From Eriocheir sinensis (lineage: Eukaryota > Arthropoda > Malacostraca > Decapoda > Varunidae): 64,000 nt of DNA. A program made the translations under genes and the position numbers. The notes beneath the pieces are model-generated. The model did not search any database and was not told where the DNA came from. It saw only the letters and a list, made by a program, of their open reading frames with translations. Shown here piece after piece: positions 63,899-64,000 of the stretch (position 1 is the stretch's first letter; every line of letters begins with the position of its first letter). The stretch lies in NCBI RefSeq assembly GCF_024679095.1, contig NW_026111760.1:1-64000 (forward strand), written 5' to 3'.

Positions 63899-64000
63899 CA
63901 CATAAAATAACCTAATTACAAATACATGTATACACATAAAATAATTTAAAATTGAAGAAAATAAATATTCAAAATAAACATAAAATAAGGTAAATTTATA
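63899..64000 (-). repeat. 45-bp satellite, minus orientation, window edge
   Basis: Minus-oriented monomers resembling 15240-15320 (ATAAAATAATTTAAAATTGA). The array runs out of the window. Confidence 0.82.

Overview
This is eukaryotic repetitive DNA. No host gene, rRNA, tRNA or bacterial-type gene is recognisable. About 54.5 kb is one extremely AT-rich satellite built from a degenerate monomer of about 45 bp. The other 9.5 kb is three copies of one GC-richer non-LTR (LINE) retrotransposon, all on the minus strand. The retrotransposon encodes an AP-type endonuclease followed by a reverse transcriptase of the Jockey type. From memory, very similar proteins are annotated many times in swimming-crab genomes such as Portunus, so a decapod crustacean, probably a brachyuran crab, is the likely source. 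That is recognition, not a search result.

Layout. Block A runs from 1 to about 21272. It holds satellite (1-11735), retrotransposon copy 1 (11736-15033), then satellite organised as a higher-order repeat (HOR) of about 2.88 kb. A spacer of rearranged satellite fills 21273-26029. Block B (26030-52290) repeats block A nearly base for base. Its retrotransposon-bearing part is additionally duplicated in tandem with a period of about 5.58 kb, so B carries two copies of the element (37360-40465 and 42948-46046). From 52290 to 64000 the same satellite continues in rearranged form, with inverted copies of parts of A, a 665-bp tandem duplication, a 312-bp (TA)n tract and a perfect 88-bp palindrome. 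The satellite changes strand about forty times. In entries below, strand + means the T-rich, TGTGTATTTTG-reading strand is on top, and - means the reverse complement.

The three retrotransposons sit at the same position of the HOR and share the same internal stop codon between endonuclease and reverse transcriptase. They are therefore one insertion multiplied by satellite duplication. All are dead: each carries the shared stop plus its own frameshifts, and copies 2 and 3 share a further net deletion of about 207 bp. The sequence supports this order: satellite and HOR first, then one insertion into the HOR, then duplication of a block of about 21 kb, then a 411-bp satellite deletion and the retrotransposon deletion in lineage B, then the 5.58-kb tandem duplication by unequal exchange.

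The many open frames in the satellite follow from a 45-bp period (15 codons) in AT-rich DNA that lacks stop triplets in one frame. I do not annotate them as genes. I found no convincing new protein system here. The noteworthy content is the architecture: nested satellite periods, strand-switch palindromes, and a LINE carried along as a passenger of the HOR.
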